Shown here piece by piece: positions 1-10,193 of a DNA stretch of 45,065 nucleotides. Made by a program: the position numbers and the translations under genes. Every line of letters starts with the position of its first letter. Position 1 is the stretch's first letter. Source of the DNA: Hawksworthiomyces lignivorus (lineage: Eukaryota; Ascomycota; Sordariomycetes; Ophiostomatales; Ophiostomataceae). The stretch lies in NCBI GenBank assembly GCA_002917075.1, contig NTMA01000141.1, forward strand, positions 1-45,065, in the 5' to 3' direction. The notes beneath the pieces were generated by a model. It worked only from the letters and a program-made list of their open reading frames with translations, did no database searches and was not told the origin of the DNA.

Positions 1-28
1 TTTTTTTTTTTTTTTTTTTTTTTTTTTT
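1..28. repeat. Terminal poly-T tract
   Basis: An uninterrupted run of 28 T at the very start of the window. It mirrors the C-run at the other end and is most simply a contig boundary at a homopolymer. Bases 29-331 are AT-rich 3' flank of the minus-strand Ras-like gene, and I see no other gene there. Confidence 0.8.
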
Positions 29-331
29 GGAATAATATGGTCCTCTCCAGATTATGTGATTTAATGAGTGAAAAAAAAGGTAAGCCACTTGAGAAAAAAT
101 TGGAAAAATTAACAACACAGGAAAGTACGCGGTTCAAAGAGGCTAGAAAGAAAGTTGAGACACCAAGAATATTAAAAACTTTATAATAGCGTGTCTGACA
201 AGCAAGAAAGAAAGATAACAAACCGGAGAAGACCTAATACATAATAAACGGAGATATTTACTGAGAGATAAAGACGAGGCATGAAACCAGATTTTGCATC
301 CTTACTTGCCTTTCCTTTTTATATCGCCGGC

Positions 332-2500
332 TTAGACCGCAATATCTGTCACCATCAACGTCTCCTGTTTTCGTCCAAAGGCCTTACGCATCCGACCAAT
401 CACACTCTCGCGCCGGTGAGCCCTCTGAGGCACTGTCAGGACTGGATCTTCCTCGCTGCCGACCGCCACCGTATTTTTAGCACCAGTGGTTGCTGCAGCG
501 TCGGTGACGGCTTCAGTGGACATCATCCGACCAATCCCCAGAATGGTTGCGCTGTCTGGTCTCTCGATATCGACGTCTTGAAAGACGCGGATGGCGTGCG
601 CCGCTTCTTTGCCGCCACTACTGCCTGCTTCACTTCCTTTGCGGCTGCTGATCTTTCCTCCAAGCATCGACTCTGCGCCCTGTCTCTCATAATGACGATG
701 CTCAGGAAGATGGTGTTGATGGTGATGTTGCTGCTGGTGCTTAGTTGTCGGTGAGAACACCTGCTGGTTCTGCTGTACCACGGCGTCTCCAACTCTGTGC
801 CGACACGTCTTGCCCGCCTTGTTTGTCCCGCTGGCGTCGCGGCCCATCTCCCGGAGCACCTCGCGGATCAACTGCTCGAACGCTGTCTCAACATGGTAGC
901 CAGTTTTGGCACTAGTCTCGCAAAATGCCACGGGCAGCCGCAACGACTGTGCAAGGGCTTCACCTTCGGTCTTGGGTATCTGACGTTTTGGTGACCGCTG
1001 GACTTGCTGTGGTGTCTGTATTTTTGACTCTGATGATTTGGCCCGCTTCTGTTCGCCGCTTGGTGACGCTGCCCTATGCGAAGCTGCGGTCATCGTATCG
1101 TCGCCGCTGGTGCCGATAATGCCAAATGTGTCATTCTGGGGGCTACTGGGGGATCGGTTTGCCGACGACATTGAGTTTGCGGTGTCTCCACTATCTTTGG
1201 CTGTGGTGCTGCCATCACGCATTTTGGTCTGTTTCCCCATTTCCAGCCATTTCTGAATATCATCGTTCTTGCTGGCTTCCATCTTCGACATAGCCGCAGC
1301 AGCCGCTTCGACCATAGGAAAAGGCGTGGTCGGTGTCGCCACAGCCTTTGCGGCGGACGAGGACGCTTCCGCCCGATCAGACGACGCTCGTTTCTTCTCC
1401 TCTCTGCCGGCCATGAGCTCTTCGTACATAATACTCTCGCGGTAGCGCGGGTGAAGCAGACTCTGTTCTGCAATGTCCTGTTCGCCTGCCTCTCTGCTGT
1501 GAATATTGGCTGCGCGGGTTGGAGAAAGATCGCTTCCATTGCTACCGCTGTTGATGTAGTCTTCCAGCCGGTCATAGTCGTTCTTATTTCCCACTAGGCC
1601 GACCACGATCTCACCAGAGCCCGTGTTGCCCGTCTCGTTTCCGCCGCCACCGAACCACCCACTTGTCCGGCTGCGCGTGGCGCTCGCGTGCGGCAGCGCC
1701 TTACGGTGGTGGTGATGGTGGTTTCGGCGCATGCAAACGGGAATCTCGGCATGCAGCCCGCGCACTGCCTCGAAGGAGGCGCGGTCCGTCACGTCATACA
1801 CAAGTAGCACGGCGTCGTAGTCAGCCTTGCCGTGCACCTGAGCACGCACTTTGGCCTGCTGCAGGTCCGGATAGTTAATCACCTCAACAAGATATGTGTT
1901 GTTCTCACGGAGGCACTCGCTGCAGGTGTCCGAGGCGACGAGGGTCCGGTCGTCCAAAGACGCAGTGTCGTCTGCATTGGCAGCGGCGGCGGTGTCGACG
2001 ACCACAGCTTCCTCGGCTCCTTCATCCGCTATCGCTGGACCTGCAGCACCTTCTGCATCCTTGGTCAAAATTGTCACTCTATGCACTGATTCTACATTCG
2101 AATTGGCAGAGGAACCTGTGTGCGGCCGCTCCACGGCCGAGACCATGACGTCCGCTCCCTTTTTCCCCTCGTCGCCGCCGACCTCCTCCGCCACTTGTGC
2201 GGACGCGGCAGCATCTTCCTCTGGGTGCGTCGCTGCCCAGTCAACGACCGGCAGCAGAGGCAACAGAGTAAAGAAGCGACGACTATTTAGAGTTAATGCC
2301 GGATTGTACGGCGGCGGATAGGTCATTGTTGTGAACTGAGAAGCATTAGCAGCTGTGGGATATTGGAAATGAGCTTCGTCAGTCAGCCTTTACCACCGGC
2401 TGCCATTCCTTACCCGCGACTCGAGACAGTTCTTGCCGACGCCCGGCGACCCAAGCATCAAGATGCGGATGGTTGGATTGTTCGGCGTGTATTTCCCCAT
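332..2500 (-). CDS. Atypical Ras-like small-GTPase-fold protein with large insertions
   Basis: Two exons, 2500-2414 and 2335-332, joined across a 78-base intron in phase 0, give about 696 residues. Exon 1 is only 29 codons, starts in a strong CACCATGG context and carries the P-loop GSPGVGKN (residues 17-24). Exon 2 continues with RFTTMTYPPPYNP, a Ras-like segment leading into switch I. Further Ras landmarks are YDVTDRASFE (about 209-218), GNKND (G4, about 278-282) and ETSAK (G5, about 502-506). Canonical Ras is about 190 residues. Here about 100 acidic, Ala-rich residues precede strand 3, and over 200 low-complexity residues, with a His run just before G4, separate G4 from G5. The P-loop Ser/Thr is Asn, no DxxG is visible where NYPDLQ stands, and the C-terminus (TDIAV) has no CAAX box. 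A signalling role is inferred from the fold; GTP hydrolysis is doubtful. The Ras relationship is solid, the function unknown. Confidence 0.85.
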
Positions 2501-5152
2501 GGTGAAAGTGTTCTCAAGCGGCAGCAAAATATGTGATACAAAATAATATGCCAGTGCCCATCTATGGGAGGGATTTCTCTTTCTATCTCAATTTTATTTC
2601 AGAGTCATTGGGGTCTATAATGGAGGGTGTTGCAAGAGGTTACATGTGAGGAGTATGAAAATGAAAACCTGGGCAAGAGAAAGATCGTTGCTGAACCAAA
2701 GACGAAAGAATACGGTCAAGGAAATCACACCGGGACTGACAGAGTGTATTGTAAGTCAGAGAGAAGAGATCAGATGGAATAAAATGAGATGAGAGACAAA
2801 CAAGAGAAAGATCTGACCCCCTACTGATCAGACGACATGTAGAACAAGCTTTATGAAAGTGATATGCCGGCCACCAAAAGAAGGCAAAGAAACGTTCCAG
2901 AACATGAACATGCACAAACTAGTTCCCTCTCGTTTATTTTGCATAATGGAGTGAAAGTCAAGCTCTCTGCTCATCAGGCGATCTTGTCCTGGGCGGGAAA
3001 GGCAGATAAGCCACAGAGAAGCGAGTGGCAACACAACGAGAGACAAGACGAGAGCAAACTGCCTTTGTGTGATACATGGCACAACTCATTCAGCCAGAGT
3101 AACTGCGCCATATGAACCCTGTATAAATCAGAAAAGGTCCTTTGCTTCTCCCCCCTCTCTTTATTGTTACTACCTTGTAACTCAGATTCTCTTTACTCTT
3201 TTGGCAATATCTGGTCTCCCTTGCCCTATACTGCTTCTGCTCACTCTGGGGGTCTGGGGTGTTAAAACTGACAACTCTATGGATTCGCGTCCTGGGTGAA
3301 ACTATAATCTCTCTGTATTTCTTCTGCCTTGCTTCCCTTTTTTCTGTCTTCTTTTCTCGTAGAGGAAATGGCGTAAAGTGCCCTATATTTTGCGACGAGA
3401 CATGTATCGTTTGCATGAGGCTCCCACCCACCCCACTGACTCTGCCAGCATTCCCAAGTAAGGCTTCCTTCTCCACACTTTTTCCCTTCTCCTTCCTGCA
3501 TACAATGCCGCACTTGGGAAGGCCTGGCTAGGAAGAGGAAGGGGGCTCAGGTAAGTACGTAATACTCATCTGCCAGAGCCTTAAAACCACTGTTTTCAAT
3601 CGCTCGGCATGAACAGGTCCGTTTGACAATCGTCGAGTGGGATAAAAGGCGGGAAGAGGGATGTGTGGAGAACACGCCCTGGAATAATAAAAAAAGAGGG
3701 CACGAGGGGGAGAGAGAGGCAACTCTGTCATACTGAACAGCCTAAAGACGTCTCGCTGTCAGGCAAGCATCGATTATTGCTCTCCTGTTCTCTAGTAACT
3801 TTCATTTCCCAGCCCTCGAATCACATCGTGTATGCCCTTGCTCGACATTATGGGCCTCTTATTTGTTTCGGAAAATAAAAACAAACTTTGGGCCGCTGGG
3901 ATAAAACCTGGGGTAAATTGCATATCTTTTTGTGTTGGACTTTTTTTTAATTGACTTTTTCAACATGTTGATGGCTCGTGATAATTTCTACAGAGGAGGA
4001 CCATCCTACCCTGGTCGAGAGTTCTTTGCCACAACATCGACAGAGTGAAAGACTCGAGACGCCTCGGAAGGATACGTCGTGTCTAGTTTGCAACCCGCTT
4101 TCGCCCCAAAAACTGGGGAGACTTGCAATTTGCAGAGCGCCTTGGATCCGCCTCGGTTGAACTGCCGAGATGTGCGCTGATATGAAAAGTGGAAAGCAGT
4201 TGACGATCTTAGCTCGAGCACCTATGATGACAATGTTCTGACAAGGCGTCATTCCGTATACTTTGAGCGGAAGAAGATGCTGCACATGGAACTTGCCGGT
4301 GGAAAGATGTGTAGATCTGCTTGAGCAGATGCCATGTGTCTAAAAACAAGGCAAAATAGAGAGACACAAAATAAGCATAAATGTTTTCAGTGTCAAGATC
4401 TCTGCGTCTCTCATTTATTGCCGCTATGAGATGCTGCATGTGGTCTGGGGAAACGTTCCTTTGTCTCGGCACGGATGTGGAGTTTAATACAGTCTGGGGG
4501 AGCCCACACACACTCGAGAAAATCAAAGTCCAAACGGGATATTCCAAGAATACTAGGCGGTATTAGATGCACAATGCATAACAGGAAGAGTTAAAGGTAT
4601 TGATCTTCAAATATATTTGAACGTATTGTCTGTTGTTGACCTGGAGATCTTTAGGTTTTTCTTCTATCAAATAATGAACATGCGTCTCCATGGCGCTTTT
4701 GCCCTCCCCTTGCACTACCTAAAATAAAATAAAGAACAAGATGCCAAAAATGCAAAACAAAGACAGACTGCCGACCAGCCATCATGACACGCAGGGTATA
4801 CACTGCTTACATACACACATATATATAGAACAGGAAGAATGAGTATGCCAGAGAGAAAAACATATGTACAGTGCCTAGAATCTATCCAGGCATTTTGGAG
4901 ACAGCGAAGCCTCGCCGATGCTAAGAGTCGTTTCTAGCTTTACAGAGAGTGTGCGGATCGTGAGAGAGTAAAGAAGAGAGTGGTCGTGGATGTGTCGTAG
5001 CTGAGTGATGAAGGGAGAGAGAGAAAAAGAGAAAAATGCAACCGAATGTATGGTATATGCTGATGAGCCGCTTTTTCCGCTGTATTTCCCCGCTGACAAA
5101 GAAATGGTGAAAACAATGGCCTTTCAAAAAACCCCGAAAAATAAGAGGAAAT
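2501..5152. other. Intergenic: upstream of Ras-like gene, downstream of NIPA gene
   Basis: About 2.65 kb between two minus-strand genes. Open frames are short, lack family motifs and overlap on both strands. The part next to 2500 should hold the Ras-like promoter, and the part next to 5152 the NIPA 3' UTR. I see no RNA gene or mobile element. Confidence 0.6.
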
Positions 5153-7522
5153 TCAGATAAACGCTCCGTCGCCTCCTCGTGGTGGGCTGTATCGATGGCC
5201 TCCCGGCGCTGGCGGGGGTGGCGTCTCATGCTGCTGCTTGGGCTGGCCACTGCTACCACTGCTGCTGCCATACGGGCGGCGTCCGCGCGCCTCGTAGTCC
5301 GTACTGTCGATCGATCCGGATGCCTGGCTGCCTCCCTTCTCGCCGCCGCTGCCCCGCCTTGGCGGCGAGACGCTTCCGGTGATGCCCCGGCCATACCGCG
5401 CCGCATACTTGTCATCAGCGTACGGCTCGTCGTCCTCATACCCACCCGTCTCTTCTTCCTCGTACGTTGCGAGCGGCGCTGTCCGCGAGTCGCCCTTGAC
5501 CAGGCCGAGCCGCTCCTCCTCGGTAGAACCCTTGACTTGGGGCGCCGCGTAGCCGCGAGAGGAGCTGACGGGCCGCCGGTACGACGTCTCCTCCTCTTCG
5601 TGGATCGCATCGCCCGCGTCGACGACTGCACCGTGCTGCTGGTGTCGCCGGAACACGTTCTGGAAAGAGAATTGACGCTTGGCGGAGTGTGGTGGTGGAT
5701 CCGGAGGCACGATGCTGCTGGCCGCATCACTGGCAGCGTACCCTGCGGCACCCGCGTACTCCGTCTTGCCGATAGGCAACCCGTAGCCCTGAGATCCGAG
5801 ATAGTACGTGCCAGAACCGTCGTCGTCGTGGCCACGGGGATCTTGGGCCGGGACGGCAATTTCGGTGAGCTGCACCGGGTGCATGGGGCTTTGAATCTTT
5901 CCAGCGGTGGTATCTTCTTGCAAGTGGGGATGCATATCTGGGTTGTGGCTTGGAAGGAGCATGCTCCGTCCGCGGCCGCGAATGGTGCCGGCAATGCTAG
6001 AGAGCATGCCTGGCGTATTTGGCCGTTCGTGCGCAGCTAGTTCTTCTTCGGTGGGCATGTGCGACCAGCCGAGCGGGGGATGTGGTGTTGCCGGCGCAGG
6101 CGTAAAGGGCCGTCCAGAGGATGATGCCGTGTATGCGCGGGAGCGCTGACTGCCGATGGTAGTACGGCGCCGCCGCAAGCCGTCCCACTCGTACTGTGGT
6201 GGATTGGCGCTCCCGTCTTCGCTGACCGCCTCCAGGCGTTCGCGCATCTTCTCTTCGTGCAGGCGCTTGAGCTCGGCTACTTCCATGTTCTGGCGTGCGG
6301 TCGAGAAGCGCCGGACAATGGCGGCAGCGCCGCGGATGGCATCGGCCTTGGGCTCGGTCTCGGGCTGTTCTTGTTCGGCAATGGTGTGAATCTGGTCGAG
6401 GTCGCCCGCAAAGACTGCAGAATCCGGTACGTCCTTTGCGGATTTGGAAAGCTGCAGCAAGACAACTCCGGCACAGATCGTGAGAAAGCCCATGACCACG
6501 GTAATGATCGACGTAACCGTGCCCTTGAAGCCCTGGAACAGTACGGCTGAGGTGATGATGGTTGTGCTAGTAAAATATACATAGTATGTCGGTGTGACCA
6601 TGGCCGCATTGAAGAGGTTAAGCGCTTTCTGTGAGTAATTGTTAGACTTGGTCTCCTATATTATTGCATTTCTTGCATGCTTCGTTTTTCTTCTGCTGCT
6701 ACAACTTACATTCAAAAAGATGATCTCGGTCAACAGCGTGCCGATGACAAAGACCAAGAGCACATAGAGGAACCACTGGTTGAACTGCGGCTTGCCGCTC
6801 GCTTGCGCCACAATGGCCGAGCCCAAACCCTGCGTGGCGACCACGCTGAGACCGCCGACCCAACTGCAGATGGACAGATAGACCAGCATGTTCTTCTTGC
6901 CCCAGCGCGGGCCCGCCCAGATCGCCGTGGCGACCGAGCCGAGCAAGATGACGCCGGCATAGCTCAGAAACCCGGGTGTGACTACGAAGTGTTGCATCTC
7001 CTGGATGGTGGACACAGACGACTCTTGCGGCGCATTCATGACAATGACGACGGAACCCACAATGCACAAGAAACAGGCGACCTTGCCCACCATGCTCAGG
7101 CGCTCCTTGAGAAATATCGCAGACAGAATCGTGGTAATGACGACAGAGAGGGCGCCCAGAGGGGTGACGAGAATGGCATCAGTAAAGGCGTAAGCGACAA
7201 AGTTGCATATCTCACCAACGATCATGAGTGTCATGCCGGACCACCAGAAGACGTTCTTGAGATAGCCGTAACCCTCGCCGGCGACTTCATTGTACTTCTC
7301 GTTGGCCTTGAGAAGACCGACCTTTTTCAAGACAAAAGATGTGCCAATGAAGGCGCCTGAGCTGATGGCGAGTGATATGCCAATGACCTTGTAGACGGGC
7401 GGCCGGTCTGGCGTGGTGGATGAGGATGTAGCTGAGGAAGTCGAGTTGGCGGCGGCGGCAGTTTCGTTGGCCCGGGCATACAGATGGTGTGCGGTCGCGA
7501 GGACCTGCGCTGCGCTGTCCAT
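5153..7522 (-). CDS. NIPA-family (DUF803) magnesium transporter with long cytosolic tail
   Basis: Two exons, 7522-6710 and 6628-5153, with an 81-base intron (GTAAGT donor, CTCACAG acceptor), encode about 762 residues. The splice joins IIFLN to KALNLFNAAMVTPTYYV, the usual family run, which confirms it. The core has about nine hydrophobic segments: seven in exon 1 (residues about 45-271) and two at the start of exon 2. Family signatures include ISSGAFIGTSFVLKK, FVAYAF, TPLGALSVV and LNKALNLFN-AMVTPTYY. NIPA proteins move Mg2+ and other divalent cations across plasma or endomembranes. A short Ala/Ser/Thr-rich leader precedes TM1. After TM9 about 400 residues are hydrophilic and rich in Arg, Ser, Pro and Gly, with charged stretches, so they are probably a disordered regulatory tail. 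The transporter call is firm; substrate and membrane are inferred. Confidence 0.92.
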
Positions 7523-9000
7523 AATAGTAGTTGATTTTTCCGTTTGCTGGAAATGTTATGCGTTCAGTTCGGAAGCTGGAGACTCAGCAATCGACGACTA
7601 GGTCGCCGTTGCGAGAGGGGAGAGAAAGAGATCGAGAGGTGCTTGCTGGATTCCTTCATCCAACGGACAGACCGACAACAGGACAAGAAATAAATCGATT
7701 TGAGTGCGTATGCTGAACTGCAGATATTTCGAGCGCCTTGCTTGATATGATCATGAATCACCGGAGAAAATTATGTTTCTTGGGGCGGCATATATTCGAG
7801 AAGGTTGAAAAGGATGGTTATGCGAATCCGGGAGTGAGAAGGAGAGAAGGCGTGTTCGGATGGTTCGCACGATTGCGACTTGGAGTCGGAAAAAAGACGA
7901 TGGGGAAAAAAGGAAAGCAAGCCGTCCAACAGGGCTAAACGCTGCTCTTCGAGAGAGAGAAAAGAGAGGAGGGTATTGAGGCAGAGGGAAGACGTCTATT
8001 CTATGCGACTGGCGGAGCCAGAAGAAGGAGATGTATGGCACGTTTGTTCGCTGTGGAGTCGTATCGGCTCTATTCTCTGTGCTCTCCAGCTAGGATCGTG
8101 CGTGTGAAGTCGAGAGCTTGCCAGAGACGTGAAGATAAGAGCAGCAGCCAGGGGGGGGGTTGAGAAGAGGCTGAGGTAAAGAAAGGGGGATGATGTGCTG
8201 TTTGTTGAGCGTGGATGGTACAGAAATCGTATGGGAAGTATTGCGCCCAGCCGTAAGCGATTTTCGTCACGTTTGGAACGGCGTAGAGATAGCAGAAAAC
8301 TGTGTGCTGCGTGGTGCTGTAGAGTTGTAGTGTTGTAATGTTGGAGTGCGGTGCGTGGTGTAGGAACTCAGGAGGTGCAACTTGAGACAGATGCTGTACG
8401 AGATTGTTTGGAGATCGTCGGGGAGCAGAATCGAGATTGGCTGGAGGGGATTCGAACAGACCGCCAGGCGTCTATATGTTTTTTTTCTTAGGAGGTACAA
8501 GAGAAAAAACAAACAAACAAATCGTGGGTATGTGTGTATAAAAGCAGAATTATGAAAAGAAAGAAAGAAAACAAAAAGAGAAAGCGAAATGAGGCAAAAC
8601 GGGAGAGCAACCGGAAAAGGCAAGAAGAGGATGGGAAAGCAAGCAAAGCAGACAAAGAGGCTGGCTTGTGCACCTTGGCTGAACAACCGGCTTCCTGGGG
8701 CTCCGATCACTGAGCACTACGAGTGCGTACGTATGTATGTGTGTGTGTATGTATGTATATGTATGCGAGTACGAGGACCATGAATAGACGATAACTACCA
8801 AAGCTTATCACTGACTGGGTGGCTGTGACATACTGACGACGAATGGTTAGCCATGGTGCTGTGCTAAGTTTTGTTGTCCGCCGACCCGCATTGGCGATGG
8901 GGCCTGTAGGCCTACATACGTATAACTATTATGTCTGTGTCCTATTGAGGTTGCCGCAGTTCTGGGAGGAAGTTTGTTTTCAGCCGTACAAAGTGGGAAT
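7523..9000. other. Intergenic: NIPA upstream region, pyrimidine-rich on the NIPA sense strand
   Basis: No gene is supported. Bases about 7930-8690 are rich in A and G on the plus strand, so the NIPA sense strand is CT-rich there, as in many fungal core promoters and leaders. The minus-strand frame at 8267-8710 translates to Leu/Phe/Ser-rich low complexity and is an artefact of this tract. A G9 run lies near 8151-8159. Confidence 0.5.
8731..8764. repeat. GTAT/GT microsatellite
   Basis: Imperfect tandem GTAT and GT units over about 34 bases. It is a simple repeat in the long NIPA-chitin deacetylase interval. Confidence 0.8.
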
Positions 9001-9503
9001 ACGAATCTAGAAGGTCGATGTGGACGTAGCGAGTCGACCGGCCAATCTTGTTTGGGCATAGTCGCTGGTCCCAAGGAAAAGAAGTGGGGTTAAGGGATTG
9101 CGTTGTGAGACACTATTGGTTGATTTCTCCCAACGAGGGATAATTGTGGAGATATCTGGTTGCTGCACGCAACGGCTTAGTGTACACAGTGTTGTATGAA
9201 CTGTGTGAATACTGTCTGCTACATTACGTCGTACATACGTCGTACCTTTGTCGTCGTACGCACGCCGCCTGCGCTGTTTCGGCCTTGCTTTGGGGCAGTG
9301 CTCGCAACCGAGCCCCTCAGGAACCCTCTCTCCGCCTCTATCCCCTCGCTTACGACGTGCTCCTTTCTCTTATATACATACTCCCGCTTTAATATACCTC
9401 TACTCAACATACGAGGTATCTCCTGCTTTCTTTTGCAAACTACTACGCTCTTGCGTTTCGACCCTGTAACGAAGCGCTGCTCTGTTGTTTCGAGCACAGA
9501 AAT

Positions 9504-9534
9504 CCCCGGTTGCTCGACTTTAGCCAACTCGGGG
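9504..9534. repeat. Hairpin with one-base bulge
   Basis: CCCCGGTTG at 9504-9512 can pair with CAACTCGGGG at 9525-9534, leaving one bulged T and a 12-base loop. It lies in gene-free DNA. No known RNA family was recognised. Confidence 0.4.
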
Positions 9535-9778
9535 AATTTGGGATTTGCACCTAGTATCGACATCCCCCTGTATGGGAGCAGACCAGAATTAGACACAAGC
9601 AAAGAGAAGAGAGAAGGGTTGTGGGAATTGTACAGAGCCTTATTTCTCCTTGCGACTCCATAGATCCCATTGTTGCTGATGCTGCCGCTAGGTACATGCG
9701 GGAGGGGCATCCAGTGCGCATGCCACGAGGAAGGCTTCAAGGCGAAATGCTGCGCACCAATAGTTTAAAGTTCCAGGC

Positions 9779-9793
9779 CATGTACGGAGTACA
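9779..9793. repeat. 15-base direct repeat, copy 1, with palindromic core
   Basis: CATGTACGGAGTACA, identical to the copy at 10102-10116. The core TGTAC-GGA-GTACA has 5-bp arms around three bases. The contained TACGGAGTA recurs elsewhere in the window. Confidence 0.7.
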
Positions 9794-10101
9794 CCGTACT
9801 TTCTTGGCTATCAAAGGTCTGCTAACTAACTGTATTTGGACTTCAGCCCTTTGAAGTCCCTCAAAGGCGACGCATGGCGTTAACATCGATAAGCTAGCGG
9901 GGCCCTTTTGCCGCATTCTTTGCCCGTCCTGGCGGCCGATTCCCGTGGCGTCTCTGAAATATTGACGTACATAGTAAGCATTCTTCGCCGATTTTCTTCA
10001 ACCGAAGCCCTAAAATGCGCGCGGCCTGCCGCGTGTGGCTTGTTCACCCGTGGCTGGCAGTCTGTCTGTCTCGTTAGGAGACAGTTGCACCAAACAAAGT
10101 A

Positions 10102-10116
10102 CATGTACGGAGTACA
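10102..10116. repeat. 15-base direct repeat, copy 2, with palindromic core
   Basis: An exact second copy of CATGTACGGAGTACA, 323 bases after the first. Here the arms extend to 6 bp (ATGTAC-GGA-GTACAT). It lies just before the nested inverted repeat at 10128-10193. Confidence 0.7.
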
Positions 10117-10127
10117 TACGAGCACAG

Positions 10128-10193
10128 AGAAAGGCGCAAACCCTTTTTATGTCTTTAAGGGGATCTTCATGCGATCCCAGCCGGCGCCTTTCT
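10128..10193. repeat. Nested inverted repeat (two-part hairpin)
   Basis: The outer arms AGAAAGGCGC (10128-10137) and GCGCCTTTCT (10184-10193) are perfect 10-bp complements separated by 46 bases. Inside, GGGATC (10160-10165) and GATCCC (10173-10178) pair around a 7-base loop. It could be a structured RNA, a cruciform-forming site or a remnant of a small mobile element. None of these is shown by sequence alone. Confidence 0.55.

Noticed and set aside
8430..8475. TTCGAATCCCC on the minus strand, resembling a tRNA T-loop
   Set aside because: The flanking bases GTCTG and CCCCT do not form a T-stem, and no acceptor or anticodon arm follows.
9196..9740. Overlapping frames of 155 (plus) and 173 (minus) codons
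   Set aside because: They face each other over the same bases, lack motifs, and no intron extends them into anything recognisable.
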